64,000 bases of DNA, from contig NZ_JABEZT010000008.1 in NCBI RefSeq assembly GCF_013149805.1, positions 1-64,000 on the forward strand. The letters run 5' to 3'. This DNA is from Isoptericola chiayiensis. Its GTDB lineage: Bacteria; Actinomycetota; Actinomycetes; Actinomycetales; Cellulomonadaceae. The position numbers were made by a program, and so were the translations under genes. Numbering within the stretch: the stretch's first letter is position 1; the number at the start of each line of letters is the position of its first letter. Positions 52,807 to 61,826 of the stretch are shown piece by piece. The notes beneath the pieces were generated by a model, which was not told the origin of the DNA, did not search any database, and saw only the letters and a list, made by a program, of their open reading frames with translations.

Positions 52807-53592
52807 GTGCGTATCGCGAGATTCACCACCGGCGACGACCCCCGCTTCGCCTTCGTCCAGTCCGAGGGGGACACCGACTACCTGGCCGTGCTCAGCGGGG
52901 ATCCGCTGTACATGCCGGCGATGCCGACGGGGGAGCGGATCGAGCTCGGCGACGGCGTCCGGCTGCTGTCCCCGGTGATCCCGCGCTCGAAGGTCGTGGC
53001 CGTCGGGCGCAACTACATGGACCACGTGCGCGAGATGGGCGGCGAGGCCCCCACCGCACCGCTGCTGTTCCTCAAGCCCAATACGTCCGTCGTCGGCCCG
53101 GACGACCCGATCGTGCTGCCCGAGTGGACGCAGGAGGTCTCCTACGAGGCCGAGCTCGCCGTCGTCGTGTCCAAGCTGTGCAAGGACGTCGAACCCGAGA
53201 ACGCGCGCGCCTACGCGCTCGGCTACACGGTGGCCAACGACGTGACCGCCCGCGACGCCCAGCGCACGGACGACCAGTGGGCCCGCGCCAAGGGGTTCGA
53301 CTCCGCGTGCCCGCTGGGACCGTGGATCGAGACCGACCTGAACCCCGAGGACGTCGGCGTGCTGTCCCGCGTCAACGGCGAGCCCAAGCAGGACGGCCGC
53401 ACGGCCGAGATGATCTTCGACGTCGACTACCTGATCTCCTATGCCTCGAAGGCCATGACCCTGCTGCCCGGCGACGTGCTGCTCACCGGCACCCCGGCCG
53501 GCGTCGGCCGGATCGACGCCGGCGATCGCGTCGAGTGCGAGGTGGAGGGCATCGGCGTGCTCGCCAACCCCGTGGTGCGCCGCGAGGACTGA
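52807..53592 (+). CDS. fumarylacetoacetate hydrolase family protein
   Basis: A 261-residue FAH-fold metal enzyme. VVAVGRNYMDHVREMGGE, LFLKPNTSVVGPDDPI, and the metal-binding SYEAELAVVVSK and NDVTARDAQRTDDQWARAKG, then GDVLLTGTPAGVGRI, mark it as an acylpyruvase/oxaloacetate decarboxylase-type FAHD protein. In actinobacteria this gene often lies beside gltX, as here. The in vivo substrate is probably oxaloacetate or a fumarylpyruvate-type compound. It is followed 14 nt later by a methyltransferase gene. Confidence 0.9.
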   Translation: MRIARFTTGDDPRFAFVQSEGDTDYLAVLSGDPLYMPAMPTGERIELGDGVRLLSPVIPRSKVVAVGRNYMDHVREMGGEAPTAPLLFLKPNTSVVGPDDPIVLPEWTQEVSYEAELAVVVSKLCKDVEPENARAYALGYTVANDVTARDAQRTDDQWARAKGFDSACPLGPWIETDLNPEDVGVLSRVNGEPKQDGRTAEMIFDVDYLISYASKAMTLLPGDVLLTGTPAGVGRIDAGDRVECEVEGIGVLANPVVRRED

Positions 53593-53606
53593 GCCGGGCC
53601 GTCGCG

Positions 53607-54248
53607 ATGCCGGGGTGCTGCGAACCGCAGGGGTACGAGAAGGTCTTCGACGGCCGGGAGGCCCGCCGCGCGGCGGCCCGGTACGCCCGGTCCGGTCTGA
53701 CGACCCTGCCGCGGCGCACCGTCGAGCTCTACCGGTCCGGCGTCGTCGGCGGTGCGACGCTGCTGGAGGTCGGCAGCGGCGTCGGGGACTTCGCCGTCGA
53801 GATGCTGCGAGCCGGGATCGAGCGTGCCACGTGCCTGGACCTGTCCACGGGGTACGACGACGCCGCCGCCCGGCTGCTGGCCGACGCCGGCCTGACCGAC
53901 CGTGTCCGTCGCCGCACCGGCGACCTGGTGACGCACCCGGACCTGGCCGGCCCGGCCGACGTCGTCGTCCTGCACTCCGTGGTGTGCTGCTACCCGGACG
54001 CCCGCGCGCTCGTGGCCGCCGCCGCCGAGCGCACCCGGGAGTACCTCGTGCTGGCCTTCCCGCGCCGCACCTGGTCGATGCGCCTGGCAGCCCACCTGGT
54101 GAACGTCTACCCGCGGCTGCGGGGCAGCGACTGGCGGTTCCGCGTGCACCCGCGCTCCGAGGTGGTGCACGCCGCCACCGACGCCGGGCTGCGGGAGGTG
54201 CGGGCCGAACGCCTCACGTTCGACCACCACCTGGTGCTCGCCCGCTGA
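53607..54248 (+). CDS. class I SAM-dependent methyltransferase (BchM-like)
   Basis: A 213-residue methyltransferase. It starts MPGCCEPQGYEKVFDGREAR, has motif I TLLEVGSGVGDFAVEMLRAG, motif II ATCLDLSTGYDDAA and VVVLHSVVCCYPDARALV. The N-terminal Cys-Cys and overall motif pattern recall the magnesium-protoporphyrin O-methyltransferase family, but a chlorophyll role is implausible here. The substrate is unknown. It sits between the FAHD gene and gltX on the same strand. Confidence 0.82.
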   Translation: MPGCCEPQGYEKVFDGREARRAAARYARSGLTTLPRRTVELYRSGVVGGATLLEVGSGVGDFAVEMLRAGIERATCLDLSTGYDDAAARLLADAGLTDRVRRRTGDLVTHPDLAGPADVVVLHSVVCCYPDARALVAAAAERTREYLVLAFPRRTWSMRLAAHLVNVYPRLRGSDWRFRVHPRSEVVHAATDAGLREVRAERLTFDHHLVLAR

Positions 54249-54283
54249 GGGAACCCCCGCAGTCCCCACCGCGTCGGGGGAAC

Positions 54284-54289
54284 TAGGCT
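54284..54289 (+). promoter_or_regulatory. -10 element TAGGCT for gltX
   Basis: TAGGCT followed by 6 nt and the GTG at 54296, which decides that start against the GTG at 54290. Confidence 0.5.
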
Positions 54290-54295
54290 GTGCCC

Positions 54296-55747
54296 GTGAT
54301 CCCCGCACCTGGTTCTTCCGACGTCCGTGTCCGCTTCGCCCCCTCGCCGACGGGCATGTTCCACGTCGGCGGCGCACGTTCCGCGCTGTTCAACTGGGCC
54401 GTCGCCAAGCAGACCGGCGGGACGTTCGTGCTGCGCATCGAGGACACCGACGCCTCGCGCAACAAGCCGGAGTGGGTGGACGGCATCCTGGCCGCGCACG
54501 CGGCGCTCGGCATGCACACCGACGACCCGACCTTCGAGGGCCCGTACTTCCAGTCCGAGAACCGCGGCAAGCACCAGGACGCCACCCGGCGCCTCCTGGA
54601 CGCGGGCAGCGCGTACTACTGCGACTGCACCCGCGACGACGTCGCGGCCCGCACCGGCAACCAGCACTCCGGCTACGACGGCCACTGCCGCGACCGGGGC
54701 CTGACCGAGGCGCCCGGTCGCGCCCTGCGGTTCCGCACGCCGGACACCGGCGAGACGCAGGTCGTCGACCTGATCCGCGGCAACCCCGTGTTCCCCAACG
54801 ACGCGATGGAGGACTTCGTCGTCGCCCGCGGGGACGGGTCGCCCGTGTTCCTGCTCGCCAACGTCGTCGACGACCTCGACGAGGGCATCACCCACGTCAT
54901 CCGCGGCGAGGAGCACCTGTCCAACACGCCCAAGCAGCAGCTCCTGTGGGCCGCGCTGGGCGCCGAGCCGCCCGTCTGGGCGCACCTGCCGGTCATCGTC
55001 AACGAGAAGCGCCAGAAGCTGTCCAAGCGGCGCGACAAGGTGGCGCTCGAGGACTACCTCGCCGAGGGGTACCTGCCGGACGCGATGGTCAACTACCTCA
55101 TGCTGCTCGGCTGGGCGCCCGGCAACGACGAGGAGATCCTGCCGTTCGCCGAGATGATCGAGCGCTTCCGCATCGAGGACGTCAACTCGGCGTCGGCGTT
55201 CTTCGACCTCAAGAAGCTCGCGGCCTTCAACGGCGAGTACATCCGGAAGATGGACGTCGACGCCTTCGTCGCCGCCTGCGGCCCCTGGCTGCGGGCACCG
55301 CACGCGCCCTGGGCCGAGGAACGGTTCGACGCCGCGGCGTTCGCCGCCGTCGCACCCCTCGCGCAGTCCCGCGTGGCTCTGCTCGGCGACATCACCGACA
55401 ACGTCGACTTCCTGTTCCTCGACGAGCCGGTCCACGACGAGAAGTCCTGGAACAAGGCCATGAAGCCCGGCGCGGCCGAGCTGCTCACCGACGTGCGCGC
55501 GGCGCTCGCGGACCTGGAGCCGTGGGCGGCGGAACAGCTCAAGGACACCGTCGCGTCCACGGGGGAGCAGCACGGGATGAAGCTGGGCAAGGCGCAGGCA
55601 CCCGTGCGCGTGGCCGTCACCGGGCGCACCGTCGGGCTGCCGCTGTTCGAGTCCCTCGAGGTGCTCGGTCGTGAGCGCACCCTGGGTCGGATCGACGCCG
55701 CGCTGGCGGCGCTCGCCGAGAACCCGCCGCAGGCGCCTGCCCAGTGA
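54296..55747 (+). CDS. gltX: glutamyl-tRNA synthetase
   Basis: A 483-residue class I synthetase, here necessarily non-discriminating because GatCAB is present. [20 protein letters not shown] carries the HIGH-equivalent (HVGG) and [17 protein letters not shown]-type KMSKS motif appears as KLSKRRDK. The C-terminal anticodon-binding domain ends [19 protein letters not shown]. Its tRNA substrates include the tRNA-Glu and tRNA-Gln genes at 59.5-59.9 kb. The stop overlaps the start of the HAD gene. Confidence 0.96.
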   Translation: MIPAPGSSDVRVRFAPSPTGMFHVGGARSALFNWAVAKQTGGTFVLRIEDTDASRNKPEWVDGILAAHAALGMHTDDPTFEGPYFQSENRGKHQDATRRLLDAGSAYYCDCTRDDVAARTGNQHSGYDGHCRDRGLTEAPGRALRFRTPDTGETQVVDLIRGNPVFPNDAMEDFVVARGDGSPVFLLANVVDDLDEGITHVIRGEEHLSNTPKQQLLWAALGAEPPVWAHLPVIVNEKRQKLSKRRDKVALEDYLAEGYLPDAMVNYLMLLGWAPGNDEEILPFAEMIERFRIEDVNSASAFFDLKKLAAFNGEYIRKMDVDAFVAACGPWLRAPHAPWAEERFDAAAFAAVAPLAQSRVALLGDITDNVDFLFLDEPVHDEKSWNKAMKPGAAELLTDVRAALADLEPWAAEQLKDTVASTGEQHGMKLGKAQAPVRVAVTGRTVGLPLFESLEVLGRERTLGRIDAALAALAENPPQAPAQ

Positions 55748-56487
55748 CCGCTTTCGGGGCGACGCGCGTCGACGGCGTCCTGCTCGACGTCGACGACACC
55801 CTCGTCGACACCAGGGGGGCGTTCGCCGACGCCTTGGCGGCCGTCGCGGACGCCCACCTGCCGGACGACGTCGACCACGCCGCGGTGCTGGCGCACTGGC
55901 GCTCCGACCCCGGAGGGCACTACGGCCGCTACACCCGGGGCGAGACGGACCACCGCACCCAGCGGCGGCTGCGCGCCGACCTGCTGCACCGCACGTTCGG
56001 CGGCGCCCCGGTGGGCGAGGACGCCTTCGACGCCTGGGACGAGCTGTTCTGGGGCACGTTCGAACGGTCCTGGCGCCCGTTCGACGACGCGGCGGGGCTC
56101 GTGGCCGGGCTGCGGTCGGCGGGGCTCGCCGTCGGCGTGGTCACCAACGCGGCCGTGGCCCTGCAGGAGCGCAAGCTCGCCGCCGTCGGCCTCGACCTGC
56201 CCGTGCTGGTCGGCCTGGACACGCTCGGCTACGGCAAGCCGCACCCGGACGTCTTCCTCGAGGGGGCACGGCGCCTCGGGACGTTGCCGGGACGGACGGC
56301 GTACGTCGGCGACGAGCCGCGCGTCGACGCCACTGCCGCGCACGATGCCGGTCTGCTCGGCGTCTGGCTGGACCGGCCGGGTGCTCGGCGCCTCGACGAG
56401 GCCGACGCCGACGCGGCGGCGATGCGTGCCGCGGGGATCGTCGTTGTGCCCGGGCTCGACGCCGCCCTCGCCGAGCTGTCGGTGTGA
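55744..56487 (+). CDS. HAD-superfamily hydrolase
   Basis: A 247-residue phosphatase-like protein. Motif I is [11 protein letters not shown], motif II VVTNAA, motif III the Lys in [18 protein letters not shown] and motif [19 protein letters not shown]. The cap domain type places it with phosphoglycolate phosphatase-like HADs. The GTG start overlaps the gltX stop (GTGA), so it is translated with gltX; the link may reflect operon packing. The substrate is unknown. Confidence 0.85.
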   Translation: MTAFGATRVDGVLLDVDDTLVDTRGAFADALAAVADAHLPDDVDHAAVLAHWRSDPGGHYGRYTRGETDHRTQRRLRADLLHRTFGGAPVGEDAFDAWDELFWGTFERSWRPFDDAAGLVAGLRSAGLAVGVVTNAAVALQERKLAAVGLDLPVLVGLDTLGYGKPHPDVFLEGARRLGTLPGRTAYVGDEPRVDATAAHDAGLLGVWLDRPGARRLDEADADAAAMRAAGIVVVPGLDAALAELSV

Positions 56488-56525
56488 GGACGGCGTCCGC
56501 ACCCGCCAGGTGCTGACCGCCCGGG

Positions 56526-57641
56526 TCAGGGCGTGAGCACCAGGACCGCCGCCAGCGCGGTCCCGGCGACGACGACGGCGGAGCACGCGCCGAGCAGCAG
56601 CGGCCGACGGCCGGTGCGCACCAGCCGCGGCACGTCGACCCCGAGCCCGAGGGCGAACATCGCTGCGACGAACAGCGCCGTCGTGAGGGCTGCGGCGACG
56701 TCCAGCACGGGGGCGGGGACGATCCCGAGGCTGCTGAGCGCCACGGCGGCGAGGAACCCCACCATGAACCCGGGCACGGGTGCGGGGCGACGGACACCGT
56801 CGTCGCGGCCGGGCTCCGTAGTCGCCGTGCGCGCCACGCGGCGGCTGCGCACGGCACCGACGGTCGCGACGAGAGGAGCCAGCAGCGCGACCCGCGCGAG
56901 CTTGGCGACCGTGGCGGTGGCCAGGGCGGTCGCGCCCGCCAGGCTGCCTGCTGCGGCGACGACCTGGGCGACCTCCTGGACGCTCGCCCCGATCCAGAGT
57001 CCGGCCTGAGCGTCCGACAGCCCGAGGAGCCCGGCCAGCCATGGCAGCACGACGACGGCGGCCGTCCCGTACAGCGCGACCAGCGCCAGGGCCGCCGCCA
57101 CCGCGTCGGACCGGTCGGCCTCCTCCCGGCGCCGGCCGGGGAACCGGTCGAGCACACCGGTCATGGCGGAGACGGCCGCCGCGCCGCAGATCGAGAACCC
57201 GGTCGCGACGAGCAGGGCGGCGTCCCGCGGCACGCGCAGCCACCGTCCCAGCGCGAGCGTGCCGGCGAAGGTCACCGCGACCGTCGTCGCGACGACCGCC
57301 AGGCCGCGCCACGCGAGGTCCAGGACGTCGCCCACGGAGAGCTGCAGCCCCAGGAGCACGACGCCGGCCCGCAGCACGTGCCGGGCGGTCCAGGAGGTGC
57401 CGGGAGCGGTCGCCGCGAGGAACCGTGCAGCAGGCCCGACGGCGGCGCGGCCGGTCGCGCCGGAGTCCGGCGTCCCGCGCCGGGCGGACCACGCCAGGGC
57501 GGAGCCGACGACCGCCCCGGCCAGGAGGGCGACGACCAGCGGGGAGAGCGCCGGGGCGGCGGCGGTGAGCGCGGGAGCGGCGGCCAGCAGCACGGCGGTC
57601 GCGACGGTGGCCAGTCCCAGGCCCGGCAGGAGGCGGGTCAT
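56526..57641 (-). CDS. YeiH/UPF0324 family putative sulfate exporter
   Basis: A 371-residue membrane protein with about ten helices. FSICGAAAVSAMTGVLD and GLWIGASVQEVAQVVAAAG are the family's two most conserved loops. In enterobacteria YeiH is controlled by a divergent LysR regulator (YeiE), and the same arrangement is present here with the gene at 57712. The transported anion (sulfite or sulfate) is not established. The ATG at 57641 lies 70 bp from the regulator start. Confidence 0.87.
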   Translation of the reverse strand: MTRLLPGLGLATVATAVLLAAAPALTAAAPALSPLVVALLAGAVVGSALAWSARRGTPDSGATGRAAVGPAARFLAATAPGTSWTARHVLRAGVVLLGLQLSVGDVLDLAWRGLAVVATTVAVTFAGTLALGRWLRVPRDAALLVATGFSICGAAAVSAMTGVLDRFPGRRREEADRSDAVAAALALVALYGTAAVVVLPWLAGLLGLSDAQAGLWIGASVQEVAQVVAAAGSLAGATALATATVAKLARVALLAPLVATVGAVRSRRVARTATTEPGRDDGVRRPAPVPGFMVGFLAAVALSSLGIVPAPVLDVAAALTTALFVAAMFALGLGVDVPRLVRTGRRPLLLGACSAVVVAGTALAAVLVLTP

Positions 57642-57699
57642 GGTGACCAGCCTGGATCGCGCCGGGCGCGCCCGGAAGGCCGAACCCGTGATCCATCCA

Positions 57700-57705
57700 T
57701 AGACT
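57700..57705 (+). promoter_or_regulatory. -10 element TAGACT for the LysR gene
   Basis: TAGACT followed by 6 nt and the ATG at 57712; leaderless pattern in the divergent gap with the YeiH gene. Confidence 0.5.
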
Positions 57706-57711
57706 CGCCCT

Positions 57712-58611
57712 ATGGCCGAACGGATCTCGCTCGCCGCGCTCGAGCTGCTCGTCGCCGTCGACACCCACGGGTCCATCAGTGCCGCCGCCCGGGCGCTGGG
57801 GGTCGCCCAGCCCACCGCGTCGTCCGGGCTGCGCCGCCTCGAGCGCCGGCTCCGGCTCGAGCTCGTCGCCCGTGGCGCCCGCGGCACCGACCTGACACCG
57901 ACCGGGCGGGCCGCGGCCGGATGGGCGCGCGACGTGGTCGCGGCCTCCGACCGGTTCGAGCGGTCCGCGGCCGGCCTGCGTGCCGGGCCCGCCACCGCGC
58001 TGCGCGTCGCGGCCAGCCTCACCGTCGCCGAGTACCTCGTGCCCCGGTGGCTGGCCGTGCTGGCCTCCCGCGACGACGCCCCCGAGGTCGAGCTGACCGT
58101 GCGCAACTCGGCCGACGTGATGGACCTGGTGCTCGCCGGCGAGGTCGAGACCGGGTTCGTCGAGAGCCCCGGGGTGCGCAACGGCCTGCGCAGACGGACC
58201 GTGGCGCGCGACGAGCTCGTCGCCGTCGTCGCGCCGGGGCATCCGTGGGCCCGACGCCGGTCGGTGGGCGCCGAGGACCTGCTCGGCGCCCGCCTCGTCC
58301 TGCGCGAGTCCGGGTCCGGCACCCGGGAGATCCTCGAACGGGCCCTGGCGCGGGCCGGGTGGTCGCTGCCCGACCACGCACCGACGCTCGGGTCGACGGC
58401 GGCGCTCAAGGCCGCGGTCCGGCACGGCGGGTCCGTGGCCGTCCTGTCGGCGCTGACGGTGGCCGACGACGCCGACGCGGGCCGGCTGGTCGCCGTCGAG
58501 GTCGCGGGGCTCGACCTGTCGCGTCGGTTGCGCGAGGTGTGGCGCGACGGGAACGTGCCCTCCGCGGCGGCCCGACGGCTCAGCGCCGTCGCGCGCGGTA
58601 CGCCGTCGTGA
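57712..58611 (+). CDS. LysR family transcriptional regulator
   Basis: A 299-residue LTTR. The winged-helix HTH reads AALELLVAVDTHGSISAAAR and ALGVAQPTASSGLRRLERRL; the effector domain from about residue 90 contains TALRVAASLTVAEYLVPRWL. LTTRs usually control the divergent neighbour, here the YeiH exporter, as in the yeiE-yeiH pair. Its 3' end overlaps by 32 bp the convergent methyltransferase gene. Confidence 0.9.
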   Translation: MAERISLAALELLVAVDTHGSISAAARALGVAQPTASSGLRRLERRLRLELVARGARGTDLTPTGRAAAGWARDVVAASDRFERSAAGLRAGPATALRVAASLTVAEYLVPRWLAVLASRDDAPEVELTVRNSADVMDLVLAGEVETGFVESPGVRNGLRRRTVARDELVAVVAPGHPWARRRSVGAEDLLGARLVLRESGSGTREILERALARAGWSLPDHAPTLGSTAALKAAVRHGGSVAVLSALTVADDADAGRLVAVEVAGLDLSRRLREVWRDGNVPSAAARRLSAVARGTPS

Positions 58612-59344
58612 CGTAGGGCAGGACGACCTGCTCGGTCCCGGACAGGTCCGGGTGGGTCGTGGTCAGGTCGTCCACCCGCTGCAGGAGCTCCGCCCGTTCG
58701 GCGTCCGGCAGGGTCAGCGCGTAGCTGCGCGACGCGACCAGGTTGCGCAGGTCGCGGGTCGCCAGCCGCTGGTGCCAGGGGAACGTCGAGCGGTCGGACG
58801 CGTCGAACGCCGGACCCAGCGCCGGGGCGTGGACGCTGTGGCTCCCGTCCGGTGCCAGCGGGTCGCCGCGATGCATGATCTCGCCGAGCCGGGCGACCCA
58901 CTCGACCCGTTCGTCGCGGTCGTTCCACAGCACGCAGGCCCGGCCCCCGGGACGCAGCACGCGGGCGATCTCGGCGGCGGCCCGCGCGGTGTCGAACCAG
59001 TGCCACGCCTGGGCGACGACGACGGCGTCGACGGAGGCGTCGGGCAGGGGGATCTCCTCGGCGGTGCCGAGCCGTGCGTCGACGGACGGCAGGGCGGCCC
59101 GCAGCCGGTCGAGCATCGGTGCCGACGCGTCCACCGCGACCACCTCGAGCTCGCGGCGCACCAGGCTGCGAGTGAGCAGTCCCGTGCCCGCAGCCAGGTC
59201 GAGGACGCGTGCGCTGTCCCGTGGGAGCAGCCAGTCGACGGCGTCGTCGGGGTACCCCGGACGGACGCGGGCGTACACGTCCGCGCCGGTCGAGAACGAG
59301 GCAGCACGGTCGGCGTGCGAGGTGGGGTCCGGTGTCGGCGGCAT
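58580..59344 (-). CDS. class I SAM-dependent methyltransferase
   Basis: A 254-residue methyltransferase (Methyltransf_11 type). SFSTGADVYARVRPGYPDDA is the usual opening, ARVLDLAAGTGLLTRSLV motif I, VVAVDASAPMLDRLR motif II and VDAVVVAQAWHWFDTARAAA motif IV. Such proteins methylate small molecules in varied pathways; none is suggested by the neighbours. The C terminus overlaps the LysR gene end. Confidence 0.88.
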   Translation of the reverse strand: MPPTPDPTSHADRAASFSTGADVYARVRPGYPDDAVDWLLPRDSARVLDLAAGTGLLTRSLVRRELEVVAVDASAPMLDRLRAALPSVDARLGTAEEIPLPDASVDAVVVAQAWHWFDTARAAAEIARVLRPGGRACVLWNDRDERVEWVARLGEIMHRGDPLAPDGSHSVHAPALGPAFDASDRSTFPWHQRLATRDLRNLVASRSYALTLPDAERAELLQRVDDLTTTHPDLSGTEQVVLPYVTTAYRARRR

Positions 59345-59390
59345 GGCTGCAGCCTGCCACGGACGTGACGAAGGGCACCCGTGATCGAGT

Positions 59391-59420
59391 TTGGAATCCC
59401 GGTGGTGTCTCCGGTAATGT
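59391..59420 (+). promoter_or_regulatory. tRNA-Gln promoter TTGGAA-18 bp-TAATGT
   Basis: TTGGAA (59391-59396) and TAATGT (59415-59420) are separated by 18 bp, 70 nt before the mature tRNA-Gln. This is among the best sigma-70-type matches in the window. Confidence 0.65.
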
Positions 59421-59489
59421 TCTCGGTCGTTGGGCCTCTTCGGACAACGCCGACAGATGTCGGTTTTGTGACAGAAGGTCCGGACACCA

Positions 59490-59561
59490 TGGGGTATGGT
59501 GTAATTGGCAGCACGAGTGGTTCTGGTCCACTTAGTCTAGGTTCGAGTCCTGGTACCCCAG
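59490..59561 (+). tRNA. tRNA-Gln (CTG)
   Basis: A 72-nt cloverleaf: acceptor TGGGGTA/TACCCCA, anticodon stem AGTGG/CCACT with loop TTCTGGT giving anticodon CTG, and T-loop GGTTCGAGTCC. The discriminator base is G and no CCA is encoded. It would be charged by GltX and amidated by GatCAB. Confidence 0.93.
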
Positions 59562-59614
59562 CGCAGCGCTCTATCTCACACGAGGAGCGACCGTCGCCGG
59601 TCCTCCCGTTGCGC

Positions 59615-59620
59615 TAGAGT
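59615..59620 (+). promoter_or_regulatory. -10 element TAGAGT for tRNA-Glu genes
   Basis: TAGAGT lies 39 nt before the first tRNA-Glu. The -35 is unclear, and read-through from the tRNA-Gln promoter is also possible. Confidence 0.35.
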
Positions 59621-59658
59621 TCTCACGGCGCATCGACCTCACGGCCGATGAACCATAG

Positions 59659-59731
59659 GCCCCCATCGTCTAGCGGCCTAGGACGCCGCCCTCTCACGGC
59701 GGTAACGCGGGTTCAAATCCCGCTGGGGGTA
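59659..59731 (+). tRNA. tRNA-Glu (CTC), copy 1
   Basis: A 73-nt cloverleaf with acceptor GCCCCCA/TGGGGGT, anticodon stem CCGCC/GGCGG and loop CTCTCAC giving anticodon CTC, and T-loop GGGTTCAAATCCC. No encoded CCA. Confidence 0.93.
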
Positions 59732-59784
59732 CGCAGTCACCCGTCTCGGGTGAACGCACGGTCCTGGTGACAGGATCACGTCCG

Positions 59785-59857
59785 GCCCCCATCGTCTAGC
59801 GGCCTAGGACGCCGCCCTCTCACGGCGGTAACGCGGGTTCAAATCCCGCTGGGGGTA
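59785..59857 (+). tRNA. tRNA-Glu (CTC), copy 2
   Basis: Identical over all 73 nt to the copy at 59659, 53 nt downstream. The intervening spacer is not repeated. A strong terminator follows. Confidence 0.93.
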
Positions 59858-59862
59858 CAGCA

Positions 59863-59892
59863 GAAGGCCCGGTCCACGCGGACCGGGCCTTC
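59863..59892 (+). terminator. tRNA cluster terminator
   Basis: A perfect 13-bp stem (59863-59875 with 59880-59892) with a 4-nt loop ACGC begins 5 nt after the second tRNA-Glu. Confidence 0.75.
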
Positions 59893-59943
59893 GTCGTTCC
59901 AGGGCCTCCGCCGACGGTTCCGACCGCTGTGCGGTCGCAGGTC

Positions 59944-60822
59944 TCACAGGAACGGGTCGGGGACCGTGGTCCCGGCTCCGTCGCTCGACGGCGGCCGGGG
60001 ACCCGGTTCCGGTCGGCGCCGGCGCCGACCGCTGCGCGGGTCCTGCGCGGTGTCGAAGGGTTGCGGGATCGTGACGCCCCCGGTGTCGGGATGCGTGTGG
60101 CGGCGGCGCTCCCGCCGGTCTCGCTCGCCGTCGTCGCGCGGGGCGGCTCCCGTGGGGCTCCACGCGGTCCCGCGGCCCTGATCAGTGCCTGCTCCGTCCC
60201 CGCCCCTGCTGTCGGAACCCCCGCCGTCCGTGCTGACCACGGGGAGCTCCGCCGTCGTCGGACGGGGCTCTCGCGGTCCCTGCGGCACGATCGCCGGCGG
60301 GGGAGCCGGGCGCTCCTTCGCGGGGGGCGTACCGGGCCGGAAGATTGTGCCCACCAGCGTCCGGTAGGTCTGGTCCGGGTCCGGCATGTAGTCGACCTGG
60401 CGCAACGCCTGGTCCTGGCCGGCGGACTCCATGACGAACCGGCCGTACCCGAGCACCTGACCCACCGGGGTCCGGGTGTAGCCCATGTCCGTCACCTTGG
60501 CCAGGGGCATCATCGCGACCTTGTGGATCACGAACCCGTAGGTGAGGATCAGCCGCTTGTCCGTGGCCACGAACCACTCGTAGTTCCACTCCGCCCAGCG
60601 CACGACGAGCCGCAGCACCGCCGGGAGCCAGAGCACCCAGACGCCGCCGACGTCCGTGGCCTGGTGGATCCAGGCGCACAGGACGGCGACGGCGACGGTC
60701 GTGGCGGCCGGTTCGAGGAGCTTGGCGAGGTGCAGCCGGGTCGCCACCGTGACGTTCTCGCTGTTGAGGACGTACCGGCGCAGATGCTTGTGCGCGCGGA
60801 CGGCGTCGTCGGGCGAGGCCAC
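59944..60822 (-). CDS. PH (bPH_2) domain membrane protein
   Basis: A 292-residue protein. Residues 1-75 contain two hydrophobic segments (TTVAVAVLCAWIHQATDVGG and VWVLWLPAVLRLVV), followed by a bacterial pleckstrin-homology domain (EWFVATDKRLILTYGFVIHK, then VAMMPLAKVTDMGYTRTPVG). The C-terminal 120 residues are low-complexity, rich in Pro, Gly, Arg and Asp. Bacterial PH proteins of this type are membrane-associated and of unknown function. The GTG start lies 1 nt after the stop of a 55-residue membrane protein gene, so the two are coupled. Confidence 0.82.
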   Translation of the reverse strand: MASPDDAVRAHKHLRRYVLNSENVTVATRLHLAKLLEPAATTVAVAVLCAWIHQATDVGGVWVLWLPAVLRLVVRWAEWNYEWFVATDKRLILTYGFVIHKVAMMPLAKVTDMGYTRTPVGQVLGYGRFVMESAGQDQALRQVDYMPDPDQTYRTLVGTIFRPGTPPAKERPAPPPAIVPQGPREPRPTTAELPVVSTDGGGSDSRGGDGAGTDQGRGTAWSPTGAAPRDDGERDRRERRRHTHPDTGGVTIPQPFDTAQDPRSGRRRRRPEPGPRPPSSDGAGTTVPDPFL

Positions 60823-60823
60823 G

Positions 60824-60991
60824 TCAGTCGAGCAGACCGGCCAGGAACTCGCCGAAGGCGCCGACCGCGTTGACGATGACGTCCCAGATCGCCGTCACGA
60901 CCTCGGACGCTCGGTCCGGGCTGTTGTAGATCGCGAAGATCACGAAGATCACCACGAGCCAGATCAGGATGGTCTTGGCCTTGGCCGGCAT
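60824..60991 (-). CDS. 55-residue membrane peptide upstream of the PH-domain gene
   Basis: A 55-codon frame starting MPAKAKTILIWLVVIFVIFA with one transmembrane helix and a C-terminal amphipathic stretch (VVTAIWDVIVNAVGAFGEFL). GAGG lies 6 nt before the ATG on the minus strand, and the stop abuts the PH-domain start. Hydrophobic character, codon bias and coupling support a real gene. The function is unknown; a partner of the PH protein is the simplest guess. Confidence 0.7.
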   Translation of the reverse strand: MPAKAKTILIWLVVIFVIFAIYNSPDRASEVVTAIWDVIVNAVGAFGEFLAGLLD

Positions 60992-61091
60992 CAGGTCCTC
61001 ACGCCTCTCGGTTCGCGAAGTGCGGTCACGTCGCTGGCCAGGAGCCTACTGACACCGCGGTGACCTCTGCCACAAGCGCCTCGGCGTGCCG

Positions 61092-61811
61092 TCACTCACC
61101 CGCGCGCTGCAGCACCTCGGTGAGGCGGTTGGCGGCGGCCATGACGGAGGCCGAGTGCAGGCGTCCGGGTTGCCGGGTGAGGCGCTCGACCGGGCCGGAG
61201 ACAGACACGGCGGCGACCACCCGGCCGGACGGGCCGCGCACCGGGGCCGAGACGGAGGCGACGCCGAGCTCGCGCTCGGACACCGACTGCGCCCAGCCGC
61301 GACGTCGGACGCCGGACAGGATGGTGGCGGTGAAGACCGCCTCGCGCAGCCCGCGGTGCAGGCGGTCCGGCTCCTCCCAGGCCAGGAGGATCTGCGCCGC
61401 CGAACCGGCGTGCATCGTCAGGGTCGCGCCCACGGGGATGGAGTCGCGCAGGCCCACCGGGCGCTCCGCCGCGGCGACGCACACGCGGTGGTCGCCCTGG
61501 CGCCGGTAGAGCTGGGCGCTCTCGCCGGTGTGGTCGCGCAGCGCGGTGAGCACGGGGTTCGCCGCGGCCAGCAGGCGGTCCTCGCCCGCCGCCGTCGAGA
61601 GCTCGTTGAGCCGGGGCCCGAGCACGAACCGGCCCTGCATGTCGCGCGCCACGAAGCGGTGGTGCTCGAGCGCGACGGCGAGCCGGTGGGCCGTCGGCCG
61701 GGCCAGTCCCGTCGAGGCGACCAGCTGCGCGAGGGTGGCGGGTCCGGCCTCGAGCGCGCCCAAGACGGACGCGGCCTTGTCCAGTACTCCGACTCCGCTA
61801 GAATCGTCCAT
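61092..61811 (-). CDS. IclR family regulator of leucine genes (LtbR/NdgR type)
   Basis: A 239-residue IclR protein. The winged helix is LDKAASVLGALEAGPATLAQ followed by LVASTGLARPTAHRLAVALE; the effector domain includes GATLTMHAGSAAQILLAWEE and VSVSGPVERLTRQPGRLHSA. It is divergent from leuCD, the position of LtbR in corynebacteria and NdgR in streptomycetes, which control leucine (and tryptophan) genes. The ATG at 61811 is chosen; an upstream extension would overlap the operator region. Confidence 0.88.
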   Translation of the reverse strand: MDDSSGVGVLDKAASVLGALEAGPATLAQLVASTGLARPTAHRLAVALEHHRFVARDMQGRFVLGPRLNELSTAAGEDRLLAAANPVLTALRDHTGESAQLYRRQGDHRVCVAAAERPVGLRDSIPVGATLTMHAGSAAQILLAWEEPDRLHRGLREAVFTATILSGVRRRGWAQSVSERELGVASVSAPVRGPSGRVVAAVSVSGPVERLTRQPGRLHSASVMAAANRLTEVLQRAGE

Positions 61812-61826
61812 AGGTCGATACTGACG

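Noticed and set aside
55093-58425. 1,110-codon minus-strand frame across gltX, HAD, YeiH and LysR genes
   Set aside because: It spans several convergent and divergent genes with clear domains and contains no recognisable domain of its own.
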